64,000 bases of DNA from Atkinsonella hypoxylon (GCA_000729835.1 JFHB01000114.1:34023-98022), one strand, 5' to 3'; numbered from the stretch's first letter, positions 10,875-23,677 are shown. Program-made: numbers and translations. The notes: generated by a model from the letters alone, not told the origin.

Positions 10875-11311
10875 TCATCGCGCGAAATATTGCTCCTGCG
10901 CACTTATGGAGTGTCTCCTCCACTTGCTATCCTGCGGGTACTTGTGCTCAATGACAGGCGGGCCAAGATACTGACTTAGGACCGAGGGCGGAGAGTGTGC
11001 TGCGTCGCGGACGTTGTGATTTTGGCATGGGGTGTTACCATCCCTGCTGTTGTACTTTGTCAGTCGCATTTTCCTTCTTTCTTGTTGCTCTGGATTCGAA
11101 GCACCTTTGCTTCGACGGACATAGGGCAGGAGCCGGAGCCCACGTACCTCGATGGGGGAGTCCCTCCCTTAAAGTGCATGCGTGGCTGCGTCCTGATCTC
11201 CTCGGGACTGGAGACGGAGTTGGAGCGTGATTCAGGCCTGGCAAGGGGAATCTCGCCGCGAGAGTCGCCGCCAAAGGACTTTCGAATCTTTTCCACAAAG
11301 TCAGAGGTCAT
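10875..11311 (-). CDS. Small unnamed Ser/Pro-rich protein (111 aa)
   Basis: Two exons, complement(join(10875..11046, 11148..11311)). The intron starts GTACGT, contains GACTGAC and ends AACAG; both exons join in frame (TPPS then SRDGNTP). The N-terminal part starts MTSDFVEKIRKSFGG and has a Ser/Arg-rich segment (PESRSNSVSSPEE) that looks like a phosphorylation region. The C-terminal part contains YLGPPVIEHKYPQDSKWRRHS. There is no signal peptide or membrane segment. The ATG at 11311 is preferred over 11413 because the upstream extension is basic and unstructured. The family is not recognised. Confidence 0.55.
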
Positions 11312-11419
11312 TGTGCAGTAAGGTGGTTTTTTGAAACTACGTTTCCGAGTCCAGTCACGCGACCTTTGAATGCCGTGCAGGATAAGTGCCTGGGGAGAGA
11401 AACCGCCCCCCAAAAAAAT

Positions 11420-11420
<1 letters not shown>

Positions 11421-11450
<30 letters not shown>
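11421..11450. repeat. (TAA)n microsatellite
   Basis: About ten uninterrupted trinucleotide units, intergenic, downstream of an A-rich stretch. Confidence 0.9.
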
Positions 11451-11453
<3 letters not shown>

Positions 11454-12297
11454 TAATGACAATAATAATCTGGAACCAGATGTATATCTCGGGTTTTCTA
11501 ACTGCCCAAGCGAGATCCTCAAGCCCTTATATACCCAGGAGAAAAGCGCAAGCAAAGCAGACACCCCTCGTTACGGAAGCACGTTCGGGATGTGCCCGCA
11601 CTCTATATGCCGTTATCCCAAAGAGGAAATACTTCTAGTGACGCAAACTCTTCTGGGGTCCGGCGGGAGGCAGTGCATCGAGTGAGGATTTGGGTCATGG
11701 GACCCCGAAGCATCTAGGGCTACGAACCTGCTCTACATCTGGACATAAACTCAGTTTAACTTCTCGTTGAAGGAAGAACTCTGCTTGGCCGTTGGAGGCC
11801 GTCCGATTTTAGCGGAACGCCAAACGACGGTCGCAGGGACATGACATTGGTCCGGTTGGACCAAGTATGATACGCCAAGGCAATCGTCGCACCGTCAGTC
11901 CATTTAATTTACCTCTGGCTTTATTCCGTAGTTGATGGGCCACGCGGGGCGATGGCAACGAGGAGGGGGGACAACTGCAACGTTCCGAGCCGGTGACAGA
12001 ATAAACAGGACAGATTGCGCGTACCAAAGAGCGTCCCCATATTCTGTCGTCCGGCTGCCCCGTACCAACCGGCCACGGGCAACAACTTGCAAGGTTCTGG
12101 CTGCTGCTTCGCCTCGGCGTGTCTGTCGTGGAGGCTGTTCGGTTTCTACAGCCAATCACGGTTACGCGGCTGGCTCGGCAGCGGGGTTGCACATCAAGCC
12201 CCAAGCACTAGTTTGTAGTACAACCACATGGCGTCCTTGGCGGAGAACTATCGTTGTGAAGTTGCCAGAATAAATGATGTATGAATACATACATGAA

Positions 12298-12322
12298 TAT
12301 ATATATATATATATATATATAT
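12298..12322. repeat. (AT)n microsatellite
   Basis: Uninterrupted AT dinucleotide run flanked by ATACAT-type repeats. Confidence 0.9.
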
Positions 12323-12567
12323 GTGCATGTATGTTGTGATGGATAGTGATAGTGATGACAATGATATGATTGTGATGAGCGACGAGACACGCTTTACTTG
12401 CCCAATCGCTTCACCTAGTCATCTTGTCCGCAATCACACCACCTACCGTCCAAGCTCGCCACGCGACACAACCCCTCATCCGGCAATCTGCTCGTCTTAA
12501 CCTTTTAATGTGCCCTAACCGGCCAAATACATACATACATCATCACCCGTCAGCCCTGCCTGCCACC

Positions 12568-12606
12568 ACCATCCCGGCCACCATCCCGGCCACCATCCCG
12601 GCCACC
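12568..12606. repeat. 12-nt tandem repeat, unit ACCATCCCGGCC
   Basis: Three exact copies and the start of a fourth, intergenic. Confidence 0.9.
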
Positions 12607-13446
12607 AAGCTTGTCGTGCAGGGCCGGCATGAGTATCGGGCTGGTTGCTTGTTGCGTTCCCGAGCTGGTTTGCCGAGGGTTTTGACAGCTTAACTGGGTA
12701 CGGAATACGGAATAGACTTCTGGTATCTAGGTTCATCTTCGAGGCATTCGTGGTGTGGAGCATCATCAGTTGACTCAACGTATTCGTCAGTTGAAGTATG
12801 ACGTAAATTTTGTCTCAACTTCTAGCCAACTCCATTCCTTGAAGCTCTTTCTCTTTTGTCTCCGAAACAGAGCACGTGAGTGCAATCGCGGTCGGACAAA
12901 AAGCATGCATGTACTCCGTATTCCGTAGGTGCCCAGCATATCGGTCATGACGGGTCGACGATGGAAAACACAGCCATGTGGTTGATGCTTTCAACACCAG
13001 TAGGCCTAGTTGACCAGATAGTGAGTGTCGGGCGTGATATAACAACTATCATGTCCGTGCAGTTACGATGTGCCGAAACTATGACTTGCCACCCAACGGA
13101 GAGCCGCTTGGAGTCGGGGAGGCACTACAATAACTACTCGTATGTTATCCATTCCGTGCACTGATTAAAAAGAGGAAGCAGTAACTATGTACACGGAGCA
13201 AGCATGACAGTTGCGCAAGTCGGTATCGGAAAGTGTTCCATGTAAGCGAACAAGAAGGTAATCAATCAATCAGGCAGCGCAGGAGGCCGGCCGGGTTCTA
13301 TTGAGAAAAATTGGCGGCAGAACGTGCGACGAGAGCAAGGTATTTAAAATCACATCTACTTACTGTGCTGTTATCATCAAAATATCTGTCAAAGTGCTGA
13401 ACAAAAATAGATGTAAAGCAAAGCGTCTGATCTTGCTGCAGCAACG

Positions 13447-13536
13447 CCACTCACTCACACTCACTCACACTCACTCACACTCACACCCACTCACCTCTCA
13501 CTCACCTCTCACTCTCTCACCTCCCATCCCACTCAC
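13447..13536. repeat. CT/CA-rich ACTC repeat upstream of CSN12
   Basis: Imperfect array of ACTCAC and ACCTCTC units ending about 80 nt before the CSN12 ATG, so probably in its promoter or 5' UTR. Pyrimidine-rich leaders of this kind are common near fungal transcription starts; any regulatory role is inference. Confidence 0.6.
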
Positions 13537-13617
13537 CCAACAGAGATCATCGGCAACTATCCACCCTTCACAACCTCAACCGTCCGCCACAACACCAGGC
13601 GACGAGTTACCGCAACC

Positions 13618-15502
13618 ATGTCTCTCGTCGCCCAATTCCTCACCCAGATCCGCCACTATGTCCGCACCCAACAAGGCGACATGCTCCGCTCCTGGCTCCA
13701 GGTCGAGCCGGGCTCAGACCAAAAGTACTTCGACATGGCCGCCGAGCTGCGCGCCGGCTTCGCAGGCCCAGAGGGCATCGAGGCCGCCGTGGAGCAGTAC
13801 CTGCCCGTCGACGAGCACATCCCCGAGGGCCAGGCACCCGTGTGGCCTGGCTTCCAATCCTTCATGAGGGACTACCTAACCTTGTGGCGGGACATCAATT
13901 ACGACGATCTGCTGGGCACGCATGAGCTTCTCACGACGCTTGTGAAGTGAGTTAAATTTGGCCATGATTCCCACGTAACTTCTCCGCCGCCACCAACGAC
14001 TACCAGCGTCGGGCGTCGACCCATGAGAAGGTTTTTGCCATGAAAAAGAAAAACTAATAAAAACTAAAAAAACTAACGCCGCCAAGCTCATGCGGCACCG
14101 CCTTCGCCCACCCGACCTACGGAGCCATGCTCCTCCAACCAAGCATGTCCTTCTCAGTCACTCTCGCCCGCTTCACCCTCCAGCTCAACAGGAGGCCGGA
14201 CCTCACCCGCCGGATCCGCTCCGTAGACGAAGATAGCAACGGCAAGTCCGTCGCTGAATCATCCGCCGAGATCATCCAAAAGATCTTCACGACATGTCTG
14301 ACCGATCGGTCTGCTGGCAGAGTCCCCGAGGGGAAAAAGGTTGGCGTGTACATGTTTGCCAACCTTGTCCTCAAGCTTCTGTTTGCAGTGTGTTCCCCTT
14401 CCTCCCCCCCCCCCCCCCCCCGTTACAACAAATTACATTCACCCGGATACAAGAATGGAACAAGAGACAACGACAAAAAGCGGAAGAGAAGAGAAAGGAA
14501 AAGAAAAGAAAAGCAACTAACATCATTGATCAGTGCCGAAGAACAAACCTGGCAAAAATGCTCTTCGTCAACATCTCGACGCTTTCTCCTCCTCTATCCT
14601 TATACCCTGCCTCGCAGCGCGTCACTTTCCTGTACTACCTAGGACGCTTCAACTTCTCCAGCCAACACTATCAGCGCGCAGCCCTGTGCCTCGAGCAGGC
14701 CTACGCGCAGACACCGCCGCAGCTGGTCTCCCACCGCACCAACATCCTCACCTACCTCATTCCCTGCAACATCCTGCTCGGGCGGTTCCCCTCCCAGGCT
14801 CTCATGCAGCGGGCCGAGGCTCGGTCCCTGCAGCCTGTTTTCTTGCCGCTCTGCCATGCCATTCGCGCAGGCAACTTTATCCAGTTCCAGGCCCATCTGG
14901 CGACGCATGAAACATGGCTTTTTGAAAAGGGCCTTTTGTTATCTCTGACGCATAGATGTCGTCCCATGTTGTGGAGGTCTTTGGCTCGCAAGACATTTAT
15001 TCTAACCTATGTGCCTCCGACGGATGCATCTTCTCGTAAGGCGGCAACTCTGGATATCACGCATTTACATACAGTGGCCGTCTATCTTCAGCGCAGAATG
15101 GAGGGCTGGCTGCCATCCCATCCGAACGCACGGGGTGGTCGATCATCATCACAGGCGAATCCGCTCTTCATGAAGGCTGTCGCTAACAATATCCAAGACT
15201 CGCCCGAGACGACGCTTGCGCCTCCGCCGGGTGGGCCAAAGAAACTGCGGCCCAATGAAGGATTGGTGTGGGGGAATGCCGAAATCACGCTCAAGGACGT
15301 CGAGCTGATGGTTGCGACACTCGTCCAGCAGGGGCTTATGCACGGTTTTGTCGCCCACGCTCAGGCTAGATTCGCCATTATTGGAGCCAAGGCGAAAGGC
15401 CCAGTCTTGGCAGGGTGGCCGAGCGTGTGGCAAGCTATTACTGAGAGACGGTATGAGGAGGAATTTGATATAAATGAGGTGCCTGGGTGGGTGAAGGGAT
15501 AG
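13618..15502 (+). CDS. CSN12: PCI-domain protein CSN12 (COP9 signalosome / Thp1-PCID2 family)
   Basis: PCI-domain protein of the Thp1/PCID2/CSN12 group, linked to the COP9 signalosome and to mRNA processing/export in yeast. CDS is join(13618..13946, 14087..14387, 14534..15502), 532 residues. Joints read LLTTLVN-SCGTAFAHPTYG and LVLKLLFA-CRRTNLAKMLFVNI, both matching the family pattern; both introns have good branch points (AACTAAC, CAACTAAC). Intron 2 contains a run of about 16 C residues. The block ISTLSPPLSLYPASQRVTF and the following YYLGRFNF helix are diagnostic. The C-terminal winged-helix part includes the segments NEGLVWGNAEITLKDVELMVATLV and ends at VPGWVKG, split here only for reading. 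The start at MSLVAQFLTQI is the first ATG after the CT-rich leader. Confidence 0.9.
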
Positions 15503-16489
15503 GAACTAGGTCTATGTTGACATTGTGCCAAGTAATGGTCGTGCCAGACACCCGATGTGGTCTAATTCGCTTCGCGTGTAAAGAAGCAGTCATGTACATA
15601 ATGGTTAAATCAAGATACCCATGTAAGAGTCTCAAATTATTTAGCGCGGCACGACGGTTACAGCAGGGAGTCGGAATGTAGACAAGACATCAAGTGTGTC
15701 GAATCAATGTTGCATCCCACTATACCTCAACTAACCAAAAGCGCCACACAGAACGCATAACCATGAGCATAAAAACCCGCATTCATTGACCCGGGGGAAG
15801 AAAAAAGAAGGTAAAAAGCTATCTTAGAATAGAAAAAAAGATGGCTGCTAGTCCAGCGCATTCACACAAAAGTAATTTCAATCGCTGTCTTGTCTTGTCT
15901 TGTTGTAAACACATCAGTCATATGCCCCGACAACGCTTTTGTGATCCTGTCCCATCAAACATACTCAAAGGGTGGTAAGTCGAAACGAAGGAAATTTTCT
16001 CCCGTTGGGAAGAGGGTATCGATCAAGTAAAAAAAAGTATAACTCGAAGTACGGTACTTTCCAATTGAAAGTCAACAAAAGAGAAAAGAAATGGTGTCGA
16101 AAGACCGTGTCGTAAAATGAGTTGGGCTGATGGCATCAACCATTAGGTTGTGTCCAAAGACAATAAAAATGAACACTATCGCGGACAGGATCCGGTGGAT
16201 AGTTAAGAGAAGTTGAAGATTTCCAACAGAAATACGTCTACTTTGAGACGAAAGTAGTCATCAAGTATGTCTTTCCAAGGATGAAATGAGAGAAGAAAAT
16301 GGTGCTACCGAAACTATGCAGCCAGCCTTCCCACTGCACCTCAAGGAGGCTCACCATAAAAGCTGTACAGTTGGCGAGTGTCTTGAAATGATTCAAAAAA
16401 TGTGACAACGAAGAGAAGAAAGCGCAGCTAGCGGTTGACATAAAGCGTTAAGCGATTCGCAAAATTGGTCTGGGGGCTCATGATGAGAC
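15503..16489. other. Intergenic region between CSN12 and the SUN-family gene
   Basis: A 987-nt tail-to-tail interval that must contain both 3' UTRs. It includes a short TCTTG repeat near 15889 and several A-rich runs. No gene is seen. Confidence 0.5.
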
Positions 16490-18081
16490 TTAGAAAAGGC
16501 AAGCAGCGGCAATAAAGGCCACAACAAGGCCGACCACTGCGCTGCCCTGCTGCCTGCCTGCCTCGCCCTTGTTTTCAGTCGTCTTGGGAGCATTTGGCGC
16601 AGTGGTTTGAGACGCAGGCTCGGTTGATGATAAAGACGTAATAGAGGCAGTATCAAAACTTGTACCATGCTCGTGAAAGATTCCACCGGGAAGTAGAGTT
16701 GGTGTGGCCGATGATGAGTTTGAAAACAATGAGGTAGATGACAGCTTAGGAAAGGTTGTTGAAATTACTGAGCTTGTCGAGATTGACGAGCTTGTTGAAC
16801 TTGATGAGCTTGATGAGCTTGATAAGCTTGATGAGCTAGATAAGCTTGATGAGCTAGATAAGCTTGACGAGCTTGACGATAGAGTCGACGTCGTGGTAGG
16901 GGTGTGGCTAGTTGTGGACACCAAAGTAGTGGTGAATGGTGGTGAAAGAGGAAGAGAGGAGCTATAATTTGGCTTCGGTGTGGGCGTGGGTTTCGATTCA
17001 TGCTTGGACGCAGGCTTGGAATCAGAACTACCACCAGATCCATCGAAAGCAACAACATGAGCAGTAGAACCTTTTGGAACCGTCACTACACAAAATGCAG
17101 CGTTGCCTGCACCAACACCGGCTAGTAAGCTATCCACGGAACCAGTAAAGTCTGACGGATTGATCTGGCAAGGCAGACCAGTACAACCACCATCCGGACA
17201 CTCAATTTTGATGCCGAAGTCAGGTTTGGATCCTGCCAAGTTGGACGCTTGCCAGACGGGATTCCAGCCAATCTTGACAAAGGTTAGGCCGTTGCCGTCA
17301 GTATTGGCGCCAGCAACGTAAGGAGTCCAGTTACCAAGAGGCACAGAGGCGGTTCCCCATACACAGCCTTCCACGCCAGTACCAGGAGGATTAATGTAGT
17401 AGCTGTTCCCTTGTTAGCAATGGTGCCTTTCTTCTTCCATGAATTGGCTGTTGGCCAGCCTGTGGAGAACCAAGTACCAGATATAGAGATAACTTACTGT
17501 GCGGCTGTTCTTTCCCAGTAAGAAGGTCCAGGCACAGAGATAGTGACTTCAGAAGACACGAGCGTGGGGATCAACATAGCCTCGTCACCAGGCAAAACGG
17601 TCTGGCACCAAGACATGTCTTTCTTGCACTTGTTGACGGCCTTAACAGCCCCAGTTCCTTGCACACAGTTGGGCTTGTTGGGAAAAGGCTTTTTGACGTT
17701 ACCATCGTGGTCACAGTACAATCCGCCGTTCATAGAGGCGGGATAGGTATACTTGGAATCCTTTTCCCATTGAGCCATGACCATGCCGGGCTTGCAAGCG
17801 AATGGGCAGTAGGATCCGGGTCTACACTCCCTATCGGGACTCATAGCCCAGCCGGCATTCTTGGATTCAGGCGTGATGGCAACGAGGTTGGGGTCATCGG
17901 TAGGAAAAGCACATGTTCCACGCTTGACGATGACATTGGTCTCGGCGCGAGAGTGAATGTGACCATGAGAAGGGCTAAATCGCTTATGGACCAGTCTTGG
18001 TTGGTGGGAGGCGATGGCGTCGCATCCAGCGATGAGAAATACCGTGATGCCGAGAACGGCTCGAAGACCGGATAGTTTCAT
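16490..18081 (-). CDS. SUN-family (GH132) cell-wall protein with Ser-rich stalk and GPI-type tail
   Basis: Secreted SUN/SIM1/UTH1-type protein of the fungal cell wall, linked to beta-glucan remodelling and septation. CDS is complement(join(16490..17402, 17498..18081)), 498 residues. N-terminal signal peptide (LRAVLGITVFLIAGCDAIA), two Lys-Arg Kex2 sites (VHKR, VIVKR), then the SUN domain with CRPGSYCPFACKPGMVMAQW. The 95-nt intron is spliced so that ERTAA joins HYYINPPGTGVEGC, a typical SUN segment followed by the GNWTPYVAGANTDGNG block. After residue about 330 there is a Thr/Ser-rich stalk with Leu-Ser repeats. The extreme C-terminus is hydrophobic after small residues (GSAVVGLVVAFIAAACLF), as in GPI-anchored group II members. 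The start at 18081 precedes the signal peptide; an upstream in-frame ATG at 18126 would spoil it. Confidence 0.9.
16785..16880. repeat. In-frame 9/18-nt repeat coding for the Ser-rich stalk
   Basis: Tandem GATGAGCTT/GATAAGCTT-type units on the plus strand, with a higher-order 18-nt period. On the minus strand they code for five-Ser blocks separated by Leu. Confidence 0.85.
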
Positions 18082-21017
18082 GATGAATGATGAACAGGTT
18101 GCTGACTTGCGCGGAGAGTCGGACAAGAACGATGTTGTGGACTGCTGATGAGTCTATCAAAAACTAAATATATCTGGACCAGGGTGAGTTTCAAATGGGC
18201 GAGGACCGGCTGGGTCTGATACGACTGCGAATCGCCTGTGAGATCGCGGCGTTGTTGCTGGATGAGTGAATGTTGTTACTATAGCATAAGGAGCGGCGAT
18301 GTCGTCGGACAATCAATATCAGGCGTGCAAAGGAGTGACGAAACTGAAAAGACAGAAGGCAAATTTTCACAAGGGAAGGCAGATCAGCCGCCGGGCATCA
18401 GGACGGGATGGCGTCTGGGCTGGAAATAAGAGAACAAGATGTAGAAGAGGCGCGGGAGGACGCCATCTATCTAATTATCGAGTGAGTGGATCAGCAAAGA
18501 GGGACTTGGGGCCTGCCCTAAGTTGTGGCTGATGGTTGATGGCAAGCGCATGAATGCCTCCTGCCTTGCTTGCCGCTCGTCAGCGGGGGTCATGCTTGGA
18601 TCGCATACATACGATAACCGGCCGAGACTCAATCCTAGTCGGCAGGGTAGGCTCAACGCGCCGAGCACGTCCAGCATACTCAGCTCGTCCAGCTCGTCCA
18701 GCGCAATAAAATTGCATGCTCTTGCAGGCCATTCCTGACCCCTTGTGCAGTTGTCTTCGCGTAGACGCTAGTAAGTCCTCAATCAGACGGTCCTCGCGTG
18801 CGGCCAATCGGAGAGAAGCCTTGCACCTACCCAACCCAGAACAGCAGTTCAATGCAGGTCCCAACCCGCCCGCAAGCCAATCATATTGCGAACCCCTCTC
18901 CGAACGGAAATGAAAGCAAATTATCGCGGCCGGTCACTCTACCTGAATTGATATCCACCGCGAGATCCACTTCTGCGCCGCAGGCTTACACTCAAGCGCA
19001 ATTGAACCATTTCCATTACCCAAAAAATACTCCGCGCCGGAAATGACTGGAGAAGAGAAATTCCTGCGAGGCACGGTCCTGTGTACTTGCGCCGGCAAAG
19101 CCACAGCTTTGATGGAGACAACAAGCAAATTTCTCATTTGCAAGCTCCCGATTTGGACATGGGTCTAATTCAACTCGACAGCCCCTGAAAATCGCCATGA
19201 GACACATGATGGGATGGATGGCGCAACAATGGAACACATGTTCTTCCCCACGTTGCAATTGTTCCATTGCAGACTTTGCGCACTTTGCGCTTCACCCGGA
19301 CAGGTCTGCGCTTCAGCCACACGCGACACTCGACTCGAGCAGCAAGCAGCAAGCAGCTCGAAGTATGACGCACTGGCAAGGTCATGCATGTTATGCTGTC
19401 TCTCTAGCCATGAAGAGTTAATTTCAGCTCTGGTCCCATGACCCAGCTCTAGCTGACTCACCTTCCTCCAGGAATGGACCAGAGCAAGCGCGATCGGCCA
19501 TTTGTTTTGATCGCTGCTATACCCGAGGCATATCCAGAAATCGCCCCCTTGGGAAAGGGACAACAAGTCAACAACTAAATACCAGAAAGGGAAACCAGTC
19601 AACGCGGTTCAGCCGCCTTCTTGTGAAAGGACGGATTGGATCGGCCCTCCTTCCTCTGCCAGTGTTAGGCGGAGACACGGACATGATCCTAAATCCCATT
19701 TCTTTTTCTAGGGCCAGGTTCCAACACGTCTCGCTTGCTCTCCGTCTCTTGTTCTTCTCCCTTTTATCCATACTAGACCGAATATGCTCCGCATCCCATT
19801 GCCACTGTTCCTGTTGTCCGGGATGACTTTGTGGATGGAGGGTCACTTTCTTGACCACTCTCCCGTTTTTTATAAATTTTCGTGGTCACCTGAGACTTCA
19901 GCACAGCTCTTTTTCGTTCGTCTTCATTTACAGAGCCATGTTTCCACGAATCTCCCTGCATTGCACCCCCTTTGACTATGCGTCTACTGCCTGCCGCGCA
20001 TAATACTGTCTCTGTCGTCCACGTATTTTTGTCTTTTATTGCCCTGGCGCAGGGATATCAAGTCAGCATGGTATCTGGCATGCATAACATCGTGCATGGT
20101 GCCGTCGCACATCGTCCTGTCGTTCCGCATCAACGTTGAGAAGCTCGCATTTGGACCCCCTAACGCAACATCATGACAAGAATGTAGTAGGTTAATTGTA
20201 TGTACTTCATATGCATGGCCTAAAAGAAAAGTAAACGGTCTGTCTGCGAGAGACAGGAACAGAGGGCATCCATCACCTTAGTGCGGGAGATTAATCACTC
20301 ACAAACAATACGGAAGGAAGCGTGAAGACACGCGCGCTTCCCTGATGCAGAAACGTCTCGAATAGATAGCGACATGCAACCCAGTGCACGCTTTCTCGTG
20401 CCGAGCATAGATCTGTCTATGGAGCTGCGCAATGCTCTAATTGCTTGCCAAATACGCTTGCTCGCATGCCGCGTGAAGTCGCTTATAGTAGACGCTGTAA
20501 ACACCAAAGCCCCAACCTGCTCATCTAAACGTCATGGCTTCGCTAGAAATTCCAGGCATGAATTCCTTTGTCTGCATGCCATGCGCCTAATGTAAATCCT
20601 CTACCCTTTTCAGCATTCTGCATCGGAAAAATTCCGACTGGTATCGCGAATTTCGCGAGGACAAATTCCATTAGTTACTGTGAACAAGTGTAGAAACGTC
20701 GTTCATCACGATTCTTTCGAGCAGCTGCATAATCGAGCGCGAGCCTGAGGGTGATATAGGTAAGAATTATGCTAAAGGATGCGTTTCTTATTTTCTTCTT
20801 ATTCCAAATCAACAGCTCGTGACAAGCATTAGATCCATCTCACATGGTTGTGTAGTTCTCGAGACACCATTATGAAATGGCAATTAAGTCCAACAGAGGC
20901 TTAGTGATACTCATCATGTATCCTGATTCCATTGAAGTGGATAGGTCGTCAGAATTTGCAATGCCCCTAGTATTAATACAAGAGAGAAGATGCTTGGTAC
21001 AGCGCAGTGGTCATCTC
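18082..21017. other. 2.9-kb gene-free interval
   Basis: Between the 5' end of the SUN-family gene and the 3' end of MEF2. Frames up to 145 codons exist on both strands but overlap each other and lack recognisable motifs or plausible splice partners. I found no tRNA, repeat array or transposon end. Confidence 0.45.
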
Positions 21018-23677
21018 TCACAGATCCTTGTCCCTATGGCCGACAACCCTAGCGAACGAGTCGAAGGACATGGTCACGGAATGCCGACCTGCAGTTTTGC
21101 TGCGCAAGTGGTCATCATAATCTAACATTTCCTTGAATGGCACTTTGGCCACAATTTCCACCATCCTATCGGCCGACCTTTTTCTTCGAAGTGATATCAC
21201 CGAGTCGTATGGATCTGGAGGCGCATATATCTTTGATACGTCAATCAGCTCATCGCTTGAGGATTCAGCGGATCTGTCTCTGACTTCGAGGACCTGCCCA
21301 CCAGCGCCAGCGGTAATGTCGTGCTGCACTGTGCCAGCTGTCGCTTCTGGGCACGTAACATGTGCAAGCATGATGGGTTCCAAGACTCCAATGTGTCGCT
21401 TGTCGAAGGCATCTCGCAGCGCATTCTGTACAGCAGCTCTGGCAACGCTGCTAAAATGCCCGCCCGTAGGACTCTCCATAGCTCCGTCCGAAGTATCCAA
21501 CATAATCCTGACATGGCAGCTATGAACTGGCGAAGCTCTTCGCGGTCCTCTTGCCATTCCTGCGATAGCTCCATTGAGAAGTTGATGTCGAGCTTCATCT
21601 ACGTCAAGGCTTCCATAAACGGACGACGTAGACTCAGGTATCTCAATTTGGTAGATGTTGCCATCAATTTCGACACCCGATGCCATCAGGTCACTTCGAT
21701 TGTCAGGATTGACTGGCTCCAATTTCACCGTGCATGTAGCCTTTCCAGGTTTACCTGCAACTGGTTTGTCAAATACCGTGCGCTGTGGTTGCGTTGGTTG
21801 CGTCACGCTCTCCTTGTAGTCGACCTCAATCTGGCCAAATTCGGCATCAATTTTGTACTTCTGCCTCATGTTGTATAGAGATACGTCTAGATGTAGTCTG
21901 CCCATGCCTTGAATCGTGAATTGATCAGTCTTGGAATTTCGACTCCATCTGAGACTGGGATCTTCTCTGGAAGCATTTTCCAAAGCAGTTTGCAACTCTC
22001 CAGCGGCGACATTCCCATAGGGCTCAACCTGGAGAAAAGCCACCGGGGGCGGTATCTCAGGCGGTCGAATCTGCATGTGGCGGAGACGCTCTGCTGCGGC
22101 TTTTCCATTCGACGTTGTTATCAATGTATCTCCACTGCGCGCTTTTTTCAATCCTCGGAGAGCACCAATTTGTCCAACCGCAAGTTCTTGTACATCTTGT
22201 GTTTTAGACGCAGATATCTGAAGGATTCCCATTGGCCGCTCTTGAACATGCATAACAGTATTGAAACTTGATGCGTTGCGAGTCAGCCTTCCATGGTATA
22301 CCCGAACGAAGCTGATGACACCCTCTTTTGGATGGTCGAACACCTTGAAGACCGAAGCCACGGCTGTAACATTTGATTCACTCTTTTTGCATTTACCTCC
22401 TAAGACGTCATGGAGAAGCTGCTTGGACGAACCGATCCTTACCTCGGCATCTGGCCTTTCTGTCGGATCTGGCAGATAGTCTGTGATGGCATCCATAAGT
22501 GACTCAACTCCAATATGACGGAAGCTTGATCCTGCAAACACTGGAATCACATGTCCGTCTCCGCTCATGATTGAGCGCCTGATAGCTGCCTTGATCAGCT
22601 CGCTGGGGATGTCAGGGTTCTCAGCCAGGAACTCGTCCATGATGGACTCATCGAAATCGGCTAGACCCTCAATGAGACGCTGCCTAGCCAGCTGCATTTC
22701 GGCCAACAATTCCGGGTTTGATTCCGAGAGTTTTCGAACTAGCTCATTAGGGCCGTATCGAGTCTTTTCTCGCTCCGACTTCCAGCGATATCCCACCCGA
22801 TCAATAATATCTAATACACCAACAAAAGTGTCTTTCTCCCACCAGGGGATTTGACAGATTAGGGGCCAGCCTTTTAGCCTCGTGCCAATCTCCAAGACAG
22901 ACTTTTTGAAGGAGGCTCCTTCACGATCCAGCTTGTTGCAATATACGATGCGAGGAATTTTAAATTCCTGCGCTGATGCCCATACTCGCTCAGTGTGCGC
23001 CTCGACGCCCTTGACCGAGTCGATAATGCAAACAGCTCCATCGAGAATTGGAAGGCAGCGGTCAACTTCAAATCTAAAGTCTTGATGACCGGGCGTGTCG
23101 ATGAGATTGACCGTTTTGGGATGAGTATTAGGAGGACAATCTTGAGGTCTGGGCCAACGGAAGGTGATAGCGGCTGACTGAATCGTAATTCCACGCTCCC
23201 TTTCAAGCTCCAAGAAATCAGTGACAGTATTTCCCGCATCAACGTCTTGGAAGACAAGGTTAGCAAGGGACAAATGTATTGAGAAAAACTAGCCTACCCC
23301 CAACTCTTTGCGTGACGCCGCTGTAGAACAGCATGCGCTCTGTCGTGGTAGTTTTACCCTGTGCAAACAATGTCAATACGATTTCACGTGGGTCATCCAT
23401 GGCATAGGCTACGTACGGCGTCGACATGGGCTATGATGCCGATGTTGCGAATATCCTTGACCTGTGCATCTTGATGACCCGCCGCTTTGCCGTGCAAGGC
23501 CCGAGCAAGCTGTATCGACTTTGAAAGTTGTGCAACCTTTCTAGAACGTTGACTTAGGAGGCACTTCGAATGATGCGCTTTGCGGCATAAAGTTAAAACA
23601 AGCATGCTGTGCTCAGGAGGAAGGTGTGATGCAGGCACCACATGTAGGAGCGTGAAAAAGGGCTTGGATGCATTCAA
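21018..23677 (-). CDS. MEF2: Mitochondrial ribosome-recycling GTPase, elongation factor G 2
   Basis: Translational GTPase (EF-G2/GFM2/RRF2mt) that splits mitochondrial ribosomes with the recycling factor. CDS is complement(join(21018..23245, 23298..23358, 23417..23677)), 849 residues. The N-terminus is a basic mitochondrial presequence. Joints rebuild the P-loop: NIGIIAHVDA-GKTTTTERMLFYSGVTQRVG-DVDAGNTVTDF. Further motifs: ERERGITIQSAA (switch I), DTPGHQDF (G3), NKLD (G4). Domain IV/V residues continue to the end. Exon 2 is only 61 nt and carries the critical GKTTTTER. The start at 23677 is the first ATG of the open frame; MLVLTL 24 codons later is an alternative. The choice of EF-G2 rather than EF-G1 rests on the DVDAGNTVTDFLELER form and overall resemblance. 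Confidence 0.9.

Larger units (their letters stand above)
11312..13617. other. 2.3-kb gene-free, microsatellite-rich interval
   Basis: It contains a (TAA)n run (11421-11450), an (AT)n run (12298-12322), a 12-nt tandem repeat (12568-12606), one TACTCCGTA (12912-12920), and an ACTC-rich array (about 13447-13536) just before the CSN12 start. Frames here are short and overlap on both strands; none is supported. Confidence 0.5.

Noticed and set aside
13301..13867. 188-codon forward frame before and into CSN12
   Set aside because: It reads through the ACTC repeat and then runs in a wrong frame over CSN12 exon 1.
14294..14533. Apparent N-terminal extension of the CSN12 last exon
   Set aside because: This part is a wrong-frame read of exon 2 followed by intron 2 (poly-C, A-rich). 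The spliced joint LLFA-CRRTNLAK fits the family.
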